Source of the DNA: Glycomyces sambucus
GTDB lineage: Bacteria > Actinomycetota > Actinomycetes > Mycobacteriales > Micromonosporaceae
DNA length: 64,000 nucleotides
NCBI RefSeq assembly: GCF_900102815.1
Contig: NZ_FNGF01000003.1
Span: 186,001-250,000 of the forward strand
Direction of reading: 5' to 3'
Part shown: one piece after another, positions 18,209-28,444 of the stretch
Numbering within the stretch: the stretch's first letter is position 1
How the letters are laid out: each line of letters starts with the position of its first letter
Position numbers and translations under genes: made by a program
Notes under the pieces: model-generated
What the model was told of the DNA's origin: nothing
Seen by the model: only the letters and a program-made list of their open reading frames with translations
The model's database searches: none

Positions 18209-19594
18209 TCAGAACTCCATGAGCTGGCGGGCCGCCTCGGCGACCGAGCCCGACAGGGACGGGTAGATCGTGAACGTCCGGGCGACCTGCTCCACGGTGA
18301 GGCGCTGCTCCACCGCGAGCGCGATCGGGGTGATGAGCTCGGAGGCGCGCGAGCCGACCACGACGCCGCCGGCGACGATCCCCGACGACTTCCACGCGAA
18401 CAGCTTCACGAAGCCCTCGGTGCGGTCGAGCATCTTCGCGCGCGGGTTCGACGCGAACGGCAGCAGCACGCCCCGGCAGTCCACCTTGCCCGAGTCGACG
18501 TCGGCCTGGGTGACGCCGACCGAGGCGAGCTCGGGGTCGGTGAACACGTTCGCGGCCACGTGGGCGAGCTTGATGGGGCGCACGGCCTCGCCGAGCGCGT
18601 GCCAGATCGCGATGCGGCCCTGCATGGCCGCGACCGAGGCGAGCGCGTGGACGCCGGTGACGTCGCCCGCGGCGTACACGCCGGGGACGTTGGTGCGCGA
18701 GACCTTGTCGACGGGGATGAAGCCGCGCTCGTCGACGGTGATCCCGTAGGCGTGCAGGCCGAGGTTGTCGGAGTTGGGGATCGAGCCGACGCAGATGAGC
18801 GCGTGGCTGCCCTCGATGACGGTGCCGTCGTCGAGTTCGACCTCGACGCCGTCGTCGGTGCGGCGGGCGGCGGCGGCGCGGGAGTGGTTGCGCACGTCCA
18901 TGCCGCGGCGCACGAACACGCGGCCGACGGTCTCGGCGGCCTCGGCGTCCTCGTGGGGCATGACGCGGTCACGGGAGGAGATGAGGGTGACCTCGGAGCC
19001 CATGGCGAGGTACGCGGAGGCGAACTCGGCGCCGGTGACGCCGGAGCCGACGACGATGAGGTGCTCGGGGAGCTCCTTGAGGTCGTAGAGCTGGCGCCAG
19101 GTGAGGATGCGCTCGCCGTCGACGGGGGCGGAGGTGAGGGTGCGGGGGGTGGCGCCGGTGGCGATGAGGACGACGTCGGCGTCGGCGTCGAACGGCTCGC
19201 CTTCGAGGGGGACGACGTGGAGTTCGTGGACGTAGTTGTAGCCCTTGTCGACGCGCAGCGCCCCGCGCCCGTAGACGATGTTCACGCCCTGGTTGACGAG
19301 TTTCTGGGCGATGTCGGCGGACTGCTGGGTGGCGAGGCGGCGCACCCGGCCGTTGACGGCGACGGGGTCGGTGGTGGCCTCCTTGGCCGCCACGCCGAGC
19401 TCGGCGGACTCGTGGATCTCGGTGAGCACGTTGGAGGCGGCGATGAACGTCTTGGAGGGGACGCAGTCGGAGAGGACGCAGGCCCCGCCGGCCCCCGTGG
19501 CCTCGATGAGGGTGACGTCGGCGCCGAGCTGGGCCGCCACGAGGGCGGCCTCATACCCGGCCGGGCCTCCGCCGATGATCGCTACTCGTGCCAC
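18209..19594 (-). CDS. lpdA: NAD(P)H-quinone dehydrogenase of the LpdA family
   Basis: A 461-residue flavoprotein of the pyridine nucleotide-disulphide oxidoreductase fold: FAD motif IIGGGPAGYEAA, NAD motif VVGSGVTGAEFA, second FAD motif GVYAAGDVTG, and a C-terminal dimerisation domain. It resembles mycobacterial LpdA (Rv3303c), which reduces quinones rather than lipoamide. Here the redox motif is GGACVLSDCVPSK with both cysteines (CxxxxC), whereas I recall the mycobacterial protein having only one. The catalytic His of true lipoamide dehydrogenases is a Tyr (TIYPSLSGS), so lipoamide activity is still unlikely. It is divergent from the cyclotransferase gene, 62 bases away. Confidence 0.88.
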   Translation of the reverse strand: MARVAIIGGGPAGYEAALVAAQLGADVTLIEATGAGGACVLSDCVPSKTFIAASNVLTEIHESAELGVAAKEATTDPVAVNGRVRRLATQQSADIAQKLVNQGVNIVYGRGALRVDKGYNYVHELHVVPLEGEPFDADADVVLIATGATPRTLTSAPVDGERILTWRQLYDLKELPEHLIVVGSGVTGAEFASAYLAMGSEVTLISSRDRVMPHEDAEAAETVGRVFVRRGMDVRNHSRAAAARRTDDGVEVELDDGTVIEGSHALICVGSIPNSDNLGLHAYGITVDERGFIPVDKVSRTNVPGVYAAGDVTGVHALASVAAMQGRIAIWHALGEAVRPIKLAHVAANVFTDPELASVGVTQADVDSGKVDCRGVLLPFASNPRAKMLDRTEGFVKLFAWKSSGIVAGGVVVGSRASELITPIALAVEQRLTVEQVARTFTIYPSLSGSVAEAARQLMEF

Positions 19595-19656
19595 GGGTGC
19601 GCCTTTCGGTGTTCGGGATGCTTCAGTGCGGGCTGGTTTAAGGGTATCTTCGAGTC

Positions 19657-20100
19657 GTGCATCTCTATGCCGCGTATGGCTCGAATCTCGACCCTGCCCG
19701 CATGCGCGCGACCTGCCCGCGGTCGCCGCTGGTCGGGACGGGCTGGCTGGAGGGCTGGCGCCTGACGTTCGGCGGCGCCGACCTGGGCTGGGAGTCCGCG
19801 GTCGCGACGGTGGTCGAAGCGCCCGGCGAGCGGGTCTTCGTGTCGCTGTACGACCTCGACCCGGCGGACCGGCAGGTCCTCGACGAGCTGGAGGGCTTCA
19901 ACTCCAAGCTCTACCGGAAGATGCACACCCAGGCCGCGACGCTGGAGGCGAACCGCCAGGTGTGGCTGTACGTCTTCGAGGGCTTCGAGGGCGGCCTGCC
20001 GAGCCAGTGGTACCTCGACGAGATCCTCCGCGCCGCCGAGGCGGCGGGCGCCCCCCAGGACTACGTCGAGACGCTCCGCAAGCGCCCGACCGCCGAGTAG
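19657..20100 (+). CDS. Gamma-glutamylcyclotransferase-like protein
   Basis: A 147-residue AIG2/GGCT fold. The N-terminal YAAYGSNLDPARM is the substrate-binding YGSN loop, and the acidic residue of the DELEGF motif (near 78-83) is the expected catalytic Glu. Members convert gamma-glutamyl amino compounds to 5-oxoproline; the exact substrate is unknown. The GTG at 19657 starts at the conserved first strand. It shares a short divergent promoter region with lpdA. Confidence 0.82.
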   Translation: MHLYAAYGSNLDPARMRATCPRSPLVGTGWLEGWRLTFGGADLGWESAVATVVEAPGERVFVSLYDLDPADRQVLDELEGFNSKLYRKMHTQAATLEANRQVWLYVFEGFEGGLPSQWYLDEILRAAEAAGAPQDYVETLRKRPTAE

Positions 20101-20228
20101 GGCCCGCCGAACACCGGGCCGATGCGCCGAGCCCCGGTCCACCCGGAAGGACGGCGTTCGTGCCGCGACGCTGTCGCACCTGCCGGATACGGTTCGGATA
20201 GGGGCGCTTCGGATGTCCGTTTTCTCCT

Positions 20229-20335
20229 GGACGCTCCGTTCACGTTTCCCGCCGCGACCTGGTGTCGCACCCGCTGGGTAGCGTTGAAAACGGGGGGTCC
20301 CCGGGTGCCCGATTCGTCCCGGACGCTCCGTTCAC
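20229..20335 (+). repeat. Pair of short direct repeats
   Basis: The 15-base sequence ggacgctccgttcac occurs at 20229-20243 and 20321-20335, each preceded by a related C/T-rich stretch. The units are about 45 bases and 92 bases apart, in the 293-base gap between the cyclotransferase and the amidohydrolase genes. No gene is seen in this gap. Confidence 0.5.
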
Positions 20336-20346
20336 CTTCTGCAGTA

Positions 20347-20385
20347 CGGCGGCGGGGCGGGCGCGATGCGCCCGCCCCGCCGCCG
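20347..20385 (-). terminator. Terminator of the M20 amidohydrolase gene
   Basis: A perfect 18-bp stem (20347-20364 with 20368-20385) with a 3-base loop begins nine bases beyond the amidohydrolase stop. Confidence 0.85.
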
Positions 20386-20393
20386 TCGCGGTG

Positions 20394-21584
20394 CTAGAAG
20401 GCCGGGCTCTGGGCCGCGGCCAGGACCGTGTGGGTCATGACGCGGACGCCGTGCGAGAGCGCGGTCTCGTCGATGTCGAAGTTGCCCTGGTGGATGTCGA
20501 GGCGCTCGCCGGGGCGGCCGACGCCGAGGCGGGCCATCGCGCCCGGGATCTGCTCCAGGTAGTACGCGAAGTCCTCGCCGCCCATGGACATCGGGGCCTC
20601 GACCACCGCCTCCGGGCCGAGCGCGGCGGCGGCCGCGCCCGCGAACATCGCGGAGGCGGAGCGGTCGTTGACGACCGGCGGCACGCCGCGGCGGTAGTCG
20701 ATCTCGCATTCGACGCCCGAGGCGCGGGCGACCGAGCGCGTGACCTCCTGCACCAGGTCGGGGATCATGTCCCACGTCTCGCGGCCGTGGACGCGCACGG
20801 TGGCGCGGGCCAGGGCCTCCTGCGGGATCGCGTTCGCGGCCTCGCCGGCCTGGACCGCGCCGAAGACGATCGCCACGGACTGGCGCGGGTCGAGGCGGCG
20901 GTTCACCAGGGCCGGCACGTCGACGACCACGCGCCCGATGGCGTTCACCAGGTCGTGGGTGAGGTGCGGGCGGGAGGTGTGGCCGCCGCGGCCGGCCATG
21001 CGGACCTCCATGACGTCGCACGCGGCCGTCAGCGGCCCGTTGCGCACGCCGATCTGCCCGGCCTGGAACTGCGGGTCGCAGTGGAAGGCGAAGATCGCGG
21101 CGACGTCGGTGAGCGCCCCGTACTTGATCATCGTGGGCGCACCCGAGGGGAACTGCTCCTCGGACGGCTGGAAGACCAGGCGGAAGCGGCCCGGCAGGCC
21201 CTCGCGGCGCTCCAGTTCGTGGAGGACGCGGCCGACGCCGAGGAGCATCGCGGTGTGGGCGTCGTGCCCGCACGCGTGGCAGACGCCCTCGACCGACGAC
21301 CGGTACGGGACCTGCTTCGGGTCGTTGATCGGCAGGGCGTCCATGTCCGCGCGGATCGCGATCACGCGGTCGCCGGTGCCGATGTCGCAGGTCAGCCCCG
21401 TGCCGTCGGGGATGAGCTGCGGTTCGAGGCCGGCCTCGGCCAGGCGCGCGGCGACGTAGTCGGCCGTGTCGTGCTCCTGGCGCGAGAGGCGCGGGTTCGC
21501 GTGGATGTGGCGGCGGGCGGCGACGACCTCGGCGGCGTGGGCGGCGAGCCATCCGTCGAGGAAGTCCGGCAGCGGTGTGGACAT
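20394..21584 (-). CDS. M20-family amidohydrolase (AmiA/AmiB, hippurate hydrolase type)
   Basis: A 396-residue zinc peptidase-fold enzyme. Metal ligands are visible in ACGHDAHTA, in FQPSEEQ and near the C-terminus in MGGEDFAYYLE; a dimerisation domain lies between (about 175-290). The family removes N-acyl groups from amino acids or cleaves related amides; the substrate is unknown. The ATG at 21584 has GGAGCAGGT just upstream. The frame stays open to 21818, and an ATG at 21758 with GAAGGA in front would add 58 residues of no known fold. Mycobacteria carry similar amidohydrolase genes next to lpdA. Confidence 0.86.
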   Translation of the reverse strand: MSTPLPDFLDGWLAAHAAEVVAARRHIHANPRLSRQEHDTADYVAARLAEAGLEPQLIPDGTGLTCDIGTGDRVIAIRADMDALPINDPKQVPYRSSVEGVCHACGHDAHTAMLLGVGRVLHELERREGLPGRFRLVFQPSEEQFPSGAPTMIKYGALTDVAAIFAFHCDPQFQAGQIGVRNGPLTAACDVMEVRMAGRGGHTSRPHLTHDLVNAIGRVVVDVPALVNRRLDPRQSVAIVFGAVQAGEAANAIPQEALARATVRVHGRETWDMIPDLVQEVTRSVARASGVECEIDYRRGVPPVVNDRSASAMFAGAAAAALGPEAVVEAPMSMGGEDFAYYLEQIPGAMARLGVGRPGERLDIHQGNFDIDETALSHGVRVMTHTVLAAAQSPAF

Positions 21585-22120
21585 GACCTGCTCCGAAGCG
21601 GTGGTGCCGGGCGAAGCGCTCCCGGCTGCGGTGTCGTGCGAGGGCAAGGCGGCGGGTACCACGAGACACGCCTCCGGTGCGATCGCACTCGGCAGCGGCT
21701 CATTCGATTTCGTGGCGGTACCCATCTCGACGACTTTCTCCGCAGTGAGCGTGTACATTTCCTTCGCGCCTCGCAATTCGCGTTCGAGGATCAAAGCCAA
21801 TGGAAGGCGATTCGGCAAGCTTAATCCGATCGCACTCCGTTGCGGCTAGCGCCGTGATCTGCGACGCCCGGCGGCCGCGACCGGGTCGTCGTGGCGAGCC
21901 CGGGGTCACGGCCGCGCGACAGCCGGTCACGGCCCTGTGGGCCGAACCCGCCGTCATAAGGCATAACGCTTGCCGGGCCGAGAAGTTACGGCCGCGATCC
22001 GACTTTTGAACGGACGGCGGATGCGTCGCCGGTCGATGACGCATCCGCGGCCAAGTCTTTCCCCGCGAGACGCCCCCTGCAACAGACGCGCTGTGCGCTT
22101 CGCCCCTCGCGTCTATTCGC
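21585..22120. other. Intergenic region with a hairpin
   Basis: The 536 bases hold no independent gene I can support. An 11-bp inverted repeat (22017-22027 with 22038-22048, 10-base loop) lies 73 bases beyond the mutase stop and may terminate it. The part nearest 21585 is in frame with the amidohydrolase and may be its leader. The AT-richer stretch around 21735-21845 is the likely promoter area. Confidence 0.45.
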
Positions 22121-23716
<1,596 letters not shown>

Positions 23717-23889
23717 CCTAGGTGGTGAACCGCGCCTCCGGGAGTCATGGTGCCCCCCGGCGGCGCCTTCGCGCTATCGGAGCCGCCTCCGCCCGGCCCC
23801 GTGACCGAGGATCACTTGCGTCTCCCCGGTACAGCGAGGGTGGCCGGGGCGCGGCAGACTAGGGGGGATCCCTCGCGAGGAGTGGTTGC

Positions 23890-25863
23890 ATGACGTACTC
23901 ATCTGACTACGGTCGCGGTGGTCCCGGCGCCTATGAGGACCCCCGATCCGGCCCGGCGCCGTCCCCTCGGTACAGCACGGAGCCCCCGCAGGGGCGCCAG
24001 GGCGGACCGTACGGCGCCGAGCCGCCCGGGCGCGACCCGCACCCCTCCTTCGGGGGGCAGTCGTGGCGCGAGCCCGACGGCTCCGACCCGTACGCGTCGA
24101 GCCGCCAGGGCTTCAACCGCGACCCGTACGGCGGGGACTCCTACGGGGACTCCTCGTACCGCCACAGCTCCTCCTACGGCAACTACGGGAACCTGGGCCA
24201 GAGCTTCGCCGCCGGCGGCGAGCCGGGGCAGCGCCCGCCCGGGCCCGGCCCGGCCAACCGCGCCCGGCCCGGCGACCTCGTCGGGGACCGGTACCGCCTC
24301 GAAGACCTGGTCGGCAAGGGCGGCAACGGGTCCGTGTGGCGCGCCCACGACACGGTGCTGCGCCGCGAGGTGGCCCTCAAAGAGGTGTTCCTGCCCCCGG
24401 ACCTGCCGCCGCAGGAGCGCGTCCAGCTCATCGACCGCTCCCGGCGCGAAGCGCAGATCGCGGCCGGGCTCTCGCACCCCTCGGTGATCCGGGTGTTCGA
24501 CGTGGTCGAGCACGCGGGCCTGCCGTGGATCGTCATGGAGCTGCTCCAGTCGCGCAGCCTCGCCGAGATCCTCTCCCAGGACGGGCCGCTCCAGCCGCGC
24601 GTGGCCGCGAAGATCGGCCTCGCGCTGGTCGGGGCGCTCCAGGCCGCGCACGACGCGGGGATCATCCACCGCGACGTCAAGCCCGGCAACGTGCTCATCT
24701 CCACCGACGGCCGCTGCGTCCTCTCCGACTTCGGTGCGGCGCAGCTCCACCAGGTCTCGGGCGGGACGACGCCCGGGAAGGTCCTCGGCTCGGCGCACTA
24801 CATCGCGCCCGAACGGGCGGTCGGGCACCCGGCCGAGCCCGCCAGCGACGTGTTCAGCCTCGGCGTGACCCTGTACGCCGCGGTCGAGGGGCGCCCGCCG
24901 TTCGACCGGGGCGACGCCGTCTCGACGATGCGCGCGGTCGTGCAGGAGCCGCCGGAGAGCCCCCGCAACGCCGGGCCGCTCACCCGGCTCCTCGGCGGGA
25001 TGCTCGCGAAGGACCCGGGGGCGCGCATGGTGCTCCCCCAGGTCCGCGACGAGCTCCAGGCGCTGCTCGCCGGCCCCCTCGGGGGCGCGGGCGGACCGGG
25101 CCACCAGTCCCCGCCGTACCGCGGCGCGGGCGCCTCCTCGGGCTTCCAGGAGGTCTCGCCCCCGCACACCGGCGCGCGCCCGCGGGTGCGCGAACCCGAG
25201 CCCGAACCCGAGCGCGGGAACCCGTGGAGGTCCGGTGCGGTCATCGCGATCTGCGTCCTGCTGGTGCTCGTCCTCGGCTGGGGCGCCTACAAGCTCCTCA
25301 CCGGCGACGGCGGCGGGAGCGGCGCGGAGGACCCGGGCACGAGCGAGGAGGCCGGGGAGGGCGGCGAGTCCCCCGAGGGCGGCGGCGAGTCGCCGGAGGG
25401 CGAGGGCGGCTCCGCGCCGTTCGAGACCGCCGTCTACGAGGGCGACGGGTTCACCGTCGAGCACCCCGCGGACTGGCCCGAGGGCGAGGGCGGCGACGAC
25501 CACGTGCTGTTCTTCAACCCCGAGGACGAGACGCAGTGGGTGCGGATCTACGCGGCGTCCGAGAAGGGCGCGGGCGACCCCGAGGGCTACCTGGGCGACT
25601 ACTTCGACGGGCTCCCCGCCGAGATGACCGACCTGGAGCAGGTCCGGTTGGAGGGCATCGAGTTCGCCGGGCTGAGCGGCACGGTCCTGGAGTACACCGG
25701 CACGAACCTCGACGAGGCCGGGGCCGAGCGGCACTCGGTGTGGGCCATCGTGGACGCCGGCGACGGGACGACGTTCGGGGTGTTCGTGTCCGGCGACGCG
25801 GATGCATGGGATCTATCACAGGCGGTGTTCGACACGGCCGTGGCTTCGTTCCAGACCGGCTGA
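23890..25863 (+). CDS. Membrane Ser/Thr protein kinase with extracytoplasmic domain
   Basis: A 657-residue protein. The first 125 residues are disordered and Gly/Pro/Tyr/Ser-rich. The kinase domain spans about 133-395: glycine loop GKGGNGSV at 142-149, Lys 164 in VALKEV, HRDVKPGN at 260-267, DFG at 280-282, APE at 306-308. One membrane helix (449-470) leads to an acidic Gly/Glu/Ser linker and a C-terminal outer domain of about 130 residues. That domain looks like a small PsbP/DUF-type sensor and has no PASTA repeats. It probably senses a surface signal. The ATG has AGGAG eight bases upstream. It is divergent from the mutase and 56 bases ahead of the phosphosugar mutase. Confidence 0.9.
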   Translation: MTYSSDYGRGGPGAYEDPRSGPAPSPRYSTEPPQGRQGGPYGAEPPGRDPHPSFGGQSWREPDGSDPYASSRQGFNRDPYGGDSYGDSSYRHSSSYGNYGNLGQSFAAGGEPGQRPPGPGPANRARPGDLVGDRYRLEDLVGKGGNGSVWRAHDTVLRREVALKEVFLPPDLPPQERVQLIDRSRREAQIAAGLSHPSVIRVFDVVEHAGLPWIVMELLQSRSLAEILSQDGPLQPRVAAKIGLALVGALQAAHDAGIIHRDVKPGNVLISTDGRCVLSDFGAAQLHQVSGGTTPGKVLGSAHYIAPERAVGHPAEPASDVFSLGVTLYAAVEGRPPFDRGDAVSTMRAVVQEPPESPRNAGPLTRLLGGMLAKDPGARMVLPQVRDELQALLAGPLGGAGGPGHQSPPYRGAGASSGFQEVSPPHTGARPRVREPEPEPERGNPWRSGAVIAICVLLVLVLGWGAYKLLTGDGGGSGAEDPGTSEEAGEGGESPEGGGESPEGEGGSAPFETAVYEGDGFTVEHPADWPEGEGGDDHVLFFNPEDETQWVRIYAASEKGAGDPEGYLGDYFDGLPAEMTDLEQVRLEGIEFAGLSGTVLEYTGTNLDEAGAERHSVWAIVDAGDGTTFGVFVSGDADAWDLSQAVFDTAVASFQTG

Positions 25864-25919
25864 GGCCACACCGTCCGCAACACCGGTCTCCCAGGCTGCG
25901 GATATGCGACCATTTCCCC

Positions 25920-27578
25920 ATGACCGACCAGACCAAGCTCGACGCGCTGCGAGCCGAAGCGCTGCAGTGGATCACCGACGACCCCGACAAGGACGGCCGC
26001 GACGAGCTCTACCGGCTCCTCGACGGACTGCCGGAGACCGCCGACGAGTTGGCCGACCGCTTCTCGGGGCGCCTGAAGTTCGGCACCGCCGGGCTGCGCG
26101 GCCCGCTCCGCGCGGGCCCCAACGGGATGAACCTCGCGGTGGTGCGCGCCGCCGCGGCCGGCCTCGCGAACTGGCTGGACGCCAAGGGCGCCGACGGCCC
26201 CGTCGTCATCGGCTACGACGCGCGGCACGGCAGCCGCGACTTCGCGGTCGAGACCGCCCGCGTCGTCACCGGCTCGGGGCGCCGGGCGCTGCTCATGCCC
26301 GGGCCGCTGCCGACCCCGGTGACCGCGTTCGCGGTGACCCGCCTCGACGCCGCGGCCGCGGTCCAGGTGACCGCGAGCCACAACCCGCCGCAGGACAACG
26401 GGTACAAGGTGTACCTGGGCCGGGAACTGGGCGGCGAGCTCGGCGCGGGCGCGCAGATCGTTCCGCCCGCCGACACCGAGATCGAGGCCGCGATCGAGGC
26501 GCTCGGGCCGCTCTCGGAGATCCCCCTCGGCGACGAGGGGGAGACCCTCGACGAGTCGGTGCTCGACGCGTACCTCGCGGCGGTCGCCTCCGTGGTCGAC
26601 CCCGACGACCCCAAGCGGCTCGCGTCGGTCGCGACCCCGATGCACGGCGTCGGCGGCGCCACGCTCGTCAAGGCGATGGTGCGCGCGGGCTTCCCCGCGC
26701 CCGCGCTCGTGCCCGAGCAGGCCGAACCGGACGCAGACTTCCCCACGGTCGCGTTCCCCAATCCCGAGGAGCCGGGCGCGATCGACCTGCTCAAGGCGCT
26801 CGCGGTCGAGGAGGGCGCCGACGTGGCGCTCGCGCTCGACCCCGACGCCGACCGCTGCTCGGTGGCCGTCCCCACCGGCGACGGCGGGTGGCGCCAGCTC
26901 TCGGGCAACGAGGTCGGCGTGCTCCTCGCCGACCACTGGATGCGCAAGGGCCGCAAGGGGACGTACGCGACCACGATCGTGTCCACGACGCAGCTCAAGG
27001 CCATGTGCGCGGCGCGCGGCTTCGGCTACATGGAGACCCTGACGGGCTTCAAGTGGCTGGCGCGCACCAGCGGCGACCTCGCGTTCGCGTTCGAGGAGGC
27101 CCTGGGGTACTGCGTGGCGCCGGAGTTCCTGCGCGACAAGGACGGCATCTCCGCGTCCCTCGTGGTCGCCGAGATCGCCGCCGGGCAGGCCGCCCGCTTC
27201 GCGACCCTCCAGGACCGGCTCGACGAGCTCGCCGAGGAGTTCGGGGTGTACGAGACCGGGCAGCTCTCGGTGCGGGTCGAGGACCTGGACGAGATCGCGG
27301 CGTGCATGAAGCGCCTGCGCGCCAACCGGCCCGCGTCGCTGCTGGACGAGCCGGTCGTCGACTACCTCGACCGGATGCCCGAGGCCGACGTCGTCACGAT
27401 CACCACCGCCGACGCGCGCGTGGTCTGCCGCCCGTCCGGCACCGAGCCGAAGCTCAAGGCGTACCTCGAGGTCCGCGAGGAGGTCGGAGGCGACCTCCAG
27501 GCCGCCCGCGAGCGCGCCCGCGCGGGCGTGGAGGCCCTGCGGGCCGAGGTCGCCGGCATCCTCGGCGTGCCGCACTAG
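25920..27578 (+). CDS. Alpha-D-phosphohexomutase (phosphoglucomutase/phosphomannomutase)
   Basis: A 552-residue enzyme of four domains. Phosphoserine loop TASHNPPQDNGYK with Ser 153, metal loop DPDADR, sugar loop EEALGY and phosphate-binding PSGTEPK in domain 4 are all present. It interconverts hexose-1- and hexose-6-phosphates; the length matches the PmmB/PgcA type. The ATG at 25920 starts at the family N-terminus. It is followed by a strong terminator and a convergent upp. This order matches mycobacterial pmmB-upp, though deoD, expected just before it, is missing. Confidence 0.9.
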   Translation: MTDQTKLDALRAEALQWITDDPDKDGRDELYRLLDGLPETADELADRFSGRLKFGTAGLRGPLRAGPNGMNLAVVRAAAAGLANWLDAKGADGPVVIGYDARHGSRDFAVETARVVTGSGRRALLMPGPLPTPVTAFAVTRLDAAAAVQVTASHNPPQDNGYKVYLGRELGGELGAGAQIVPPADTEIEAAIEALGPLSEIPLGDEGETLDESVLDAYLAAVASVVDPDDPKRLASVATPMHGVGGATLVKAMVRAGFPAPALVPEQAEPDADFPTVAFPNPEEPGAIDLLKALAVEEGADVALALDPDADRCSVAVPTGDGGWRQLSGNEVGVLLADHWMRKGRKGTYATTIVSTTQLKAMCAARGFGYMETLTGFKWLARTSGDLAFAFEEALGYCVAPEFLRDKDGISASLVVAEIAAGQAARFATLQDRLDELAEEFGVYETGQLSVRVEDLDEIAACMKRLRANRPASLLDEPVVDYLDRMPEADVVTITTADARVVCRPSGTEPKLKAYLEVREEVGGDLQAARERARAGVEALRAEVAGILGVPH

Positions 27579-27590
27579 ACGAGAACGCGG

Positions 27591-27625
27591 AACGGGGGCC
27601 GGGCGCATCGCGCCCGGCCCCCGTT
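27591..27625 (+). terminator. Terminator of the phosphosugar mutase gene
   Basis: A perfect 16-bp stem (27591-27606 with 27610-27625) with loop ATC is followed by a T-rich tail, 12 bases after the stop. Confidence 0.9.
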
Positions 27626-27673
27626 TCGTTTCGCGCGTCATGTTCAGGAGCGACACGCCCTCACAAAAATGAT

Positions 27674-27702
27674 GAGGCCGAGCGCACATCGCGCCCGGCC
27701 TC
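27674..27702 (-). terminator. Terminator of upp
   Basis: On the minus strand a 12-bp stem with one mismatch (27702-27691 with 27685-27674) is followed by ATCATTTTTGT, a classic U-tract. Confidence 0.85.
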
Positions 27703-27717
27703 TCGTTCGCGTCGGGG

Positions 27718-28350
27718 TCAGAAGCGGCGGTAGGCGCCGAACTGGCGGTCGCCGGCGTCGCCGAGGCCGGGGACGATGTACGCCTTGTCGTTCAGCTCGG
27801 GGTCGACGGCGGCGGTGGTCATGCGCATGGCGATGCCCGAGCCGGCGAGCTTCGCGATGCCGTCGGGCGCGCACAGGACCGACACGAGGTCGATGTCGGT
27901 GCAGCCGCGGGCGGCGATCATCTCGCAGCAGCGCAGGAGCGAGCCGCCGGTGGCGACCATCGGGTCGAGCACGATGACGTGGCGCCCGGCCAGGTCGTCG
28001 GGCAGGGACTCCATGTAGGCGTAGGGCTCGTGGGTCTCCTCGTCGCGCGCGAGGCCGACGAAGCCCATCGACGCGTCGGGGATCATGGCCTGCGCGGCGT
28101 CGGCCATGCCGAGTCCGGCGCGCAGGACCGGTACGAGGACCGGGGGGTTGCCCAAGCGGTAGCCCTTGGCGGGCGCCACCGGGGTCCTGATCGCGTACTC
28201 GGCCACGGCCGCGTCGCGGGTGGCCTCGTAGACGAGCATCATGGTGAGCTCGTGCAGGGCGGCTCGGAACCGCGGTGAGTCCGAGCGCTCGTCGCGCATG
28301 GCGGTGAGCCGGGCGGCGGCGAGCGGGTGTTCGACGATCTTGACATCCAC
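27718..28350 (-). CDS. upp: Uracil phosphoribosyltransferase
   Basis: A 210-residue type I phosphoribosyltransferase that makes UMP from uracil and PRPP. The PRPP loop is VIVLDPMVATGGSLL, the N-terminus MDVKIVEHPLAAARLTAMRD is typical, and the uracil-binding C-terminal stretch YIVPGLGDAGDRQFG is intact. The GTG at 28350 is the only suitable start. It is divergent from deoC with 94 bases between; both serve nucleoside salvage. Confidence 0.95.
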   Translation of the reverse strand: MDVKIVEHPLAAARLTAMRDERSDSPRFRAALHELTMMLVYEATRDAAVAEYAIRTPVAPAKGYRLGNPPVLVPVLRAGLGMADAAQAMIPDASMGFVGLARDEETHEPYAYMESLPDDLAGRHVIVLDPMVATGGSLLRCCEMIAARGCTDIDLVSVLCAPDGIAKLAGSGIAMRMTTAAVDPELNDKAYIVPGLGDAGDRQFGAYRRF

Positions 28351-28444
28351 GGTTCATAACCTTAACGCCCAGTTCGCCGCGCTAATGTGAGCTGGTCACC
28401 ACCGGGTGGTCCAGCGGTCTCCAGGGAACGGATACGATCGGGTC

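Noticed and set aside
24063-25919. Very long plus-strand frame covering the kinase gene before the phosphosugar mutase.
   Set aside because: Arg/Pro/Gly-rich shadow of the kinase gene; the mutase begins at its own ATG at 25920.
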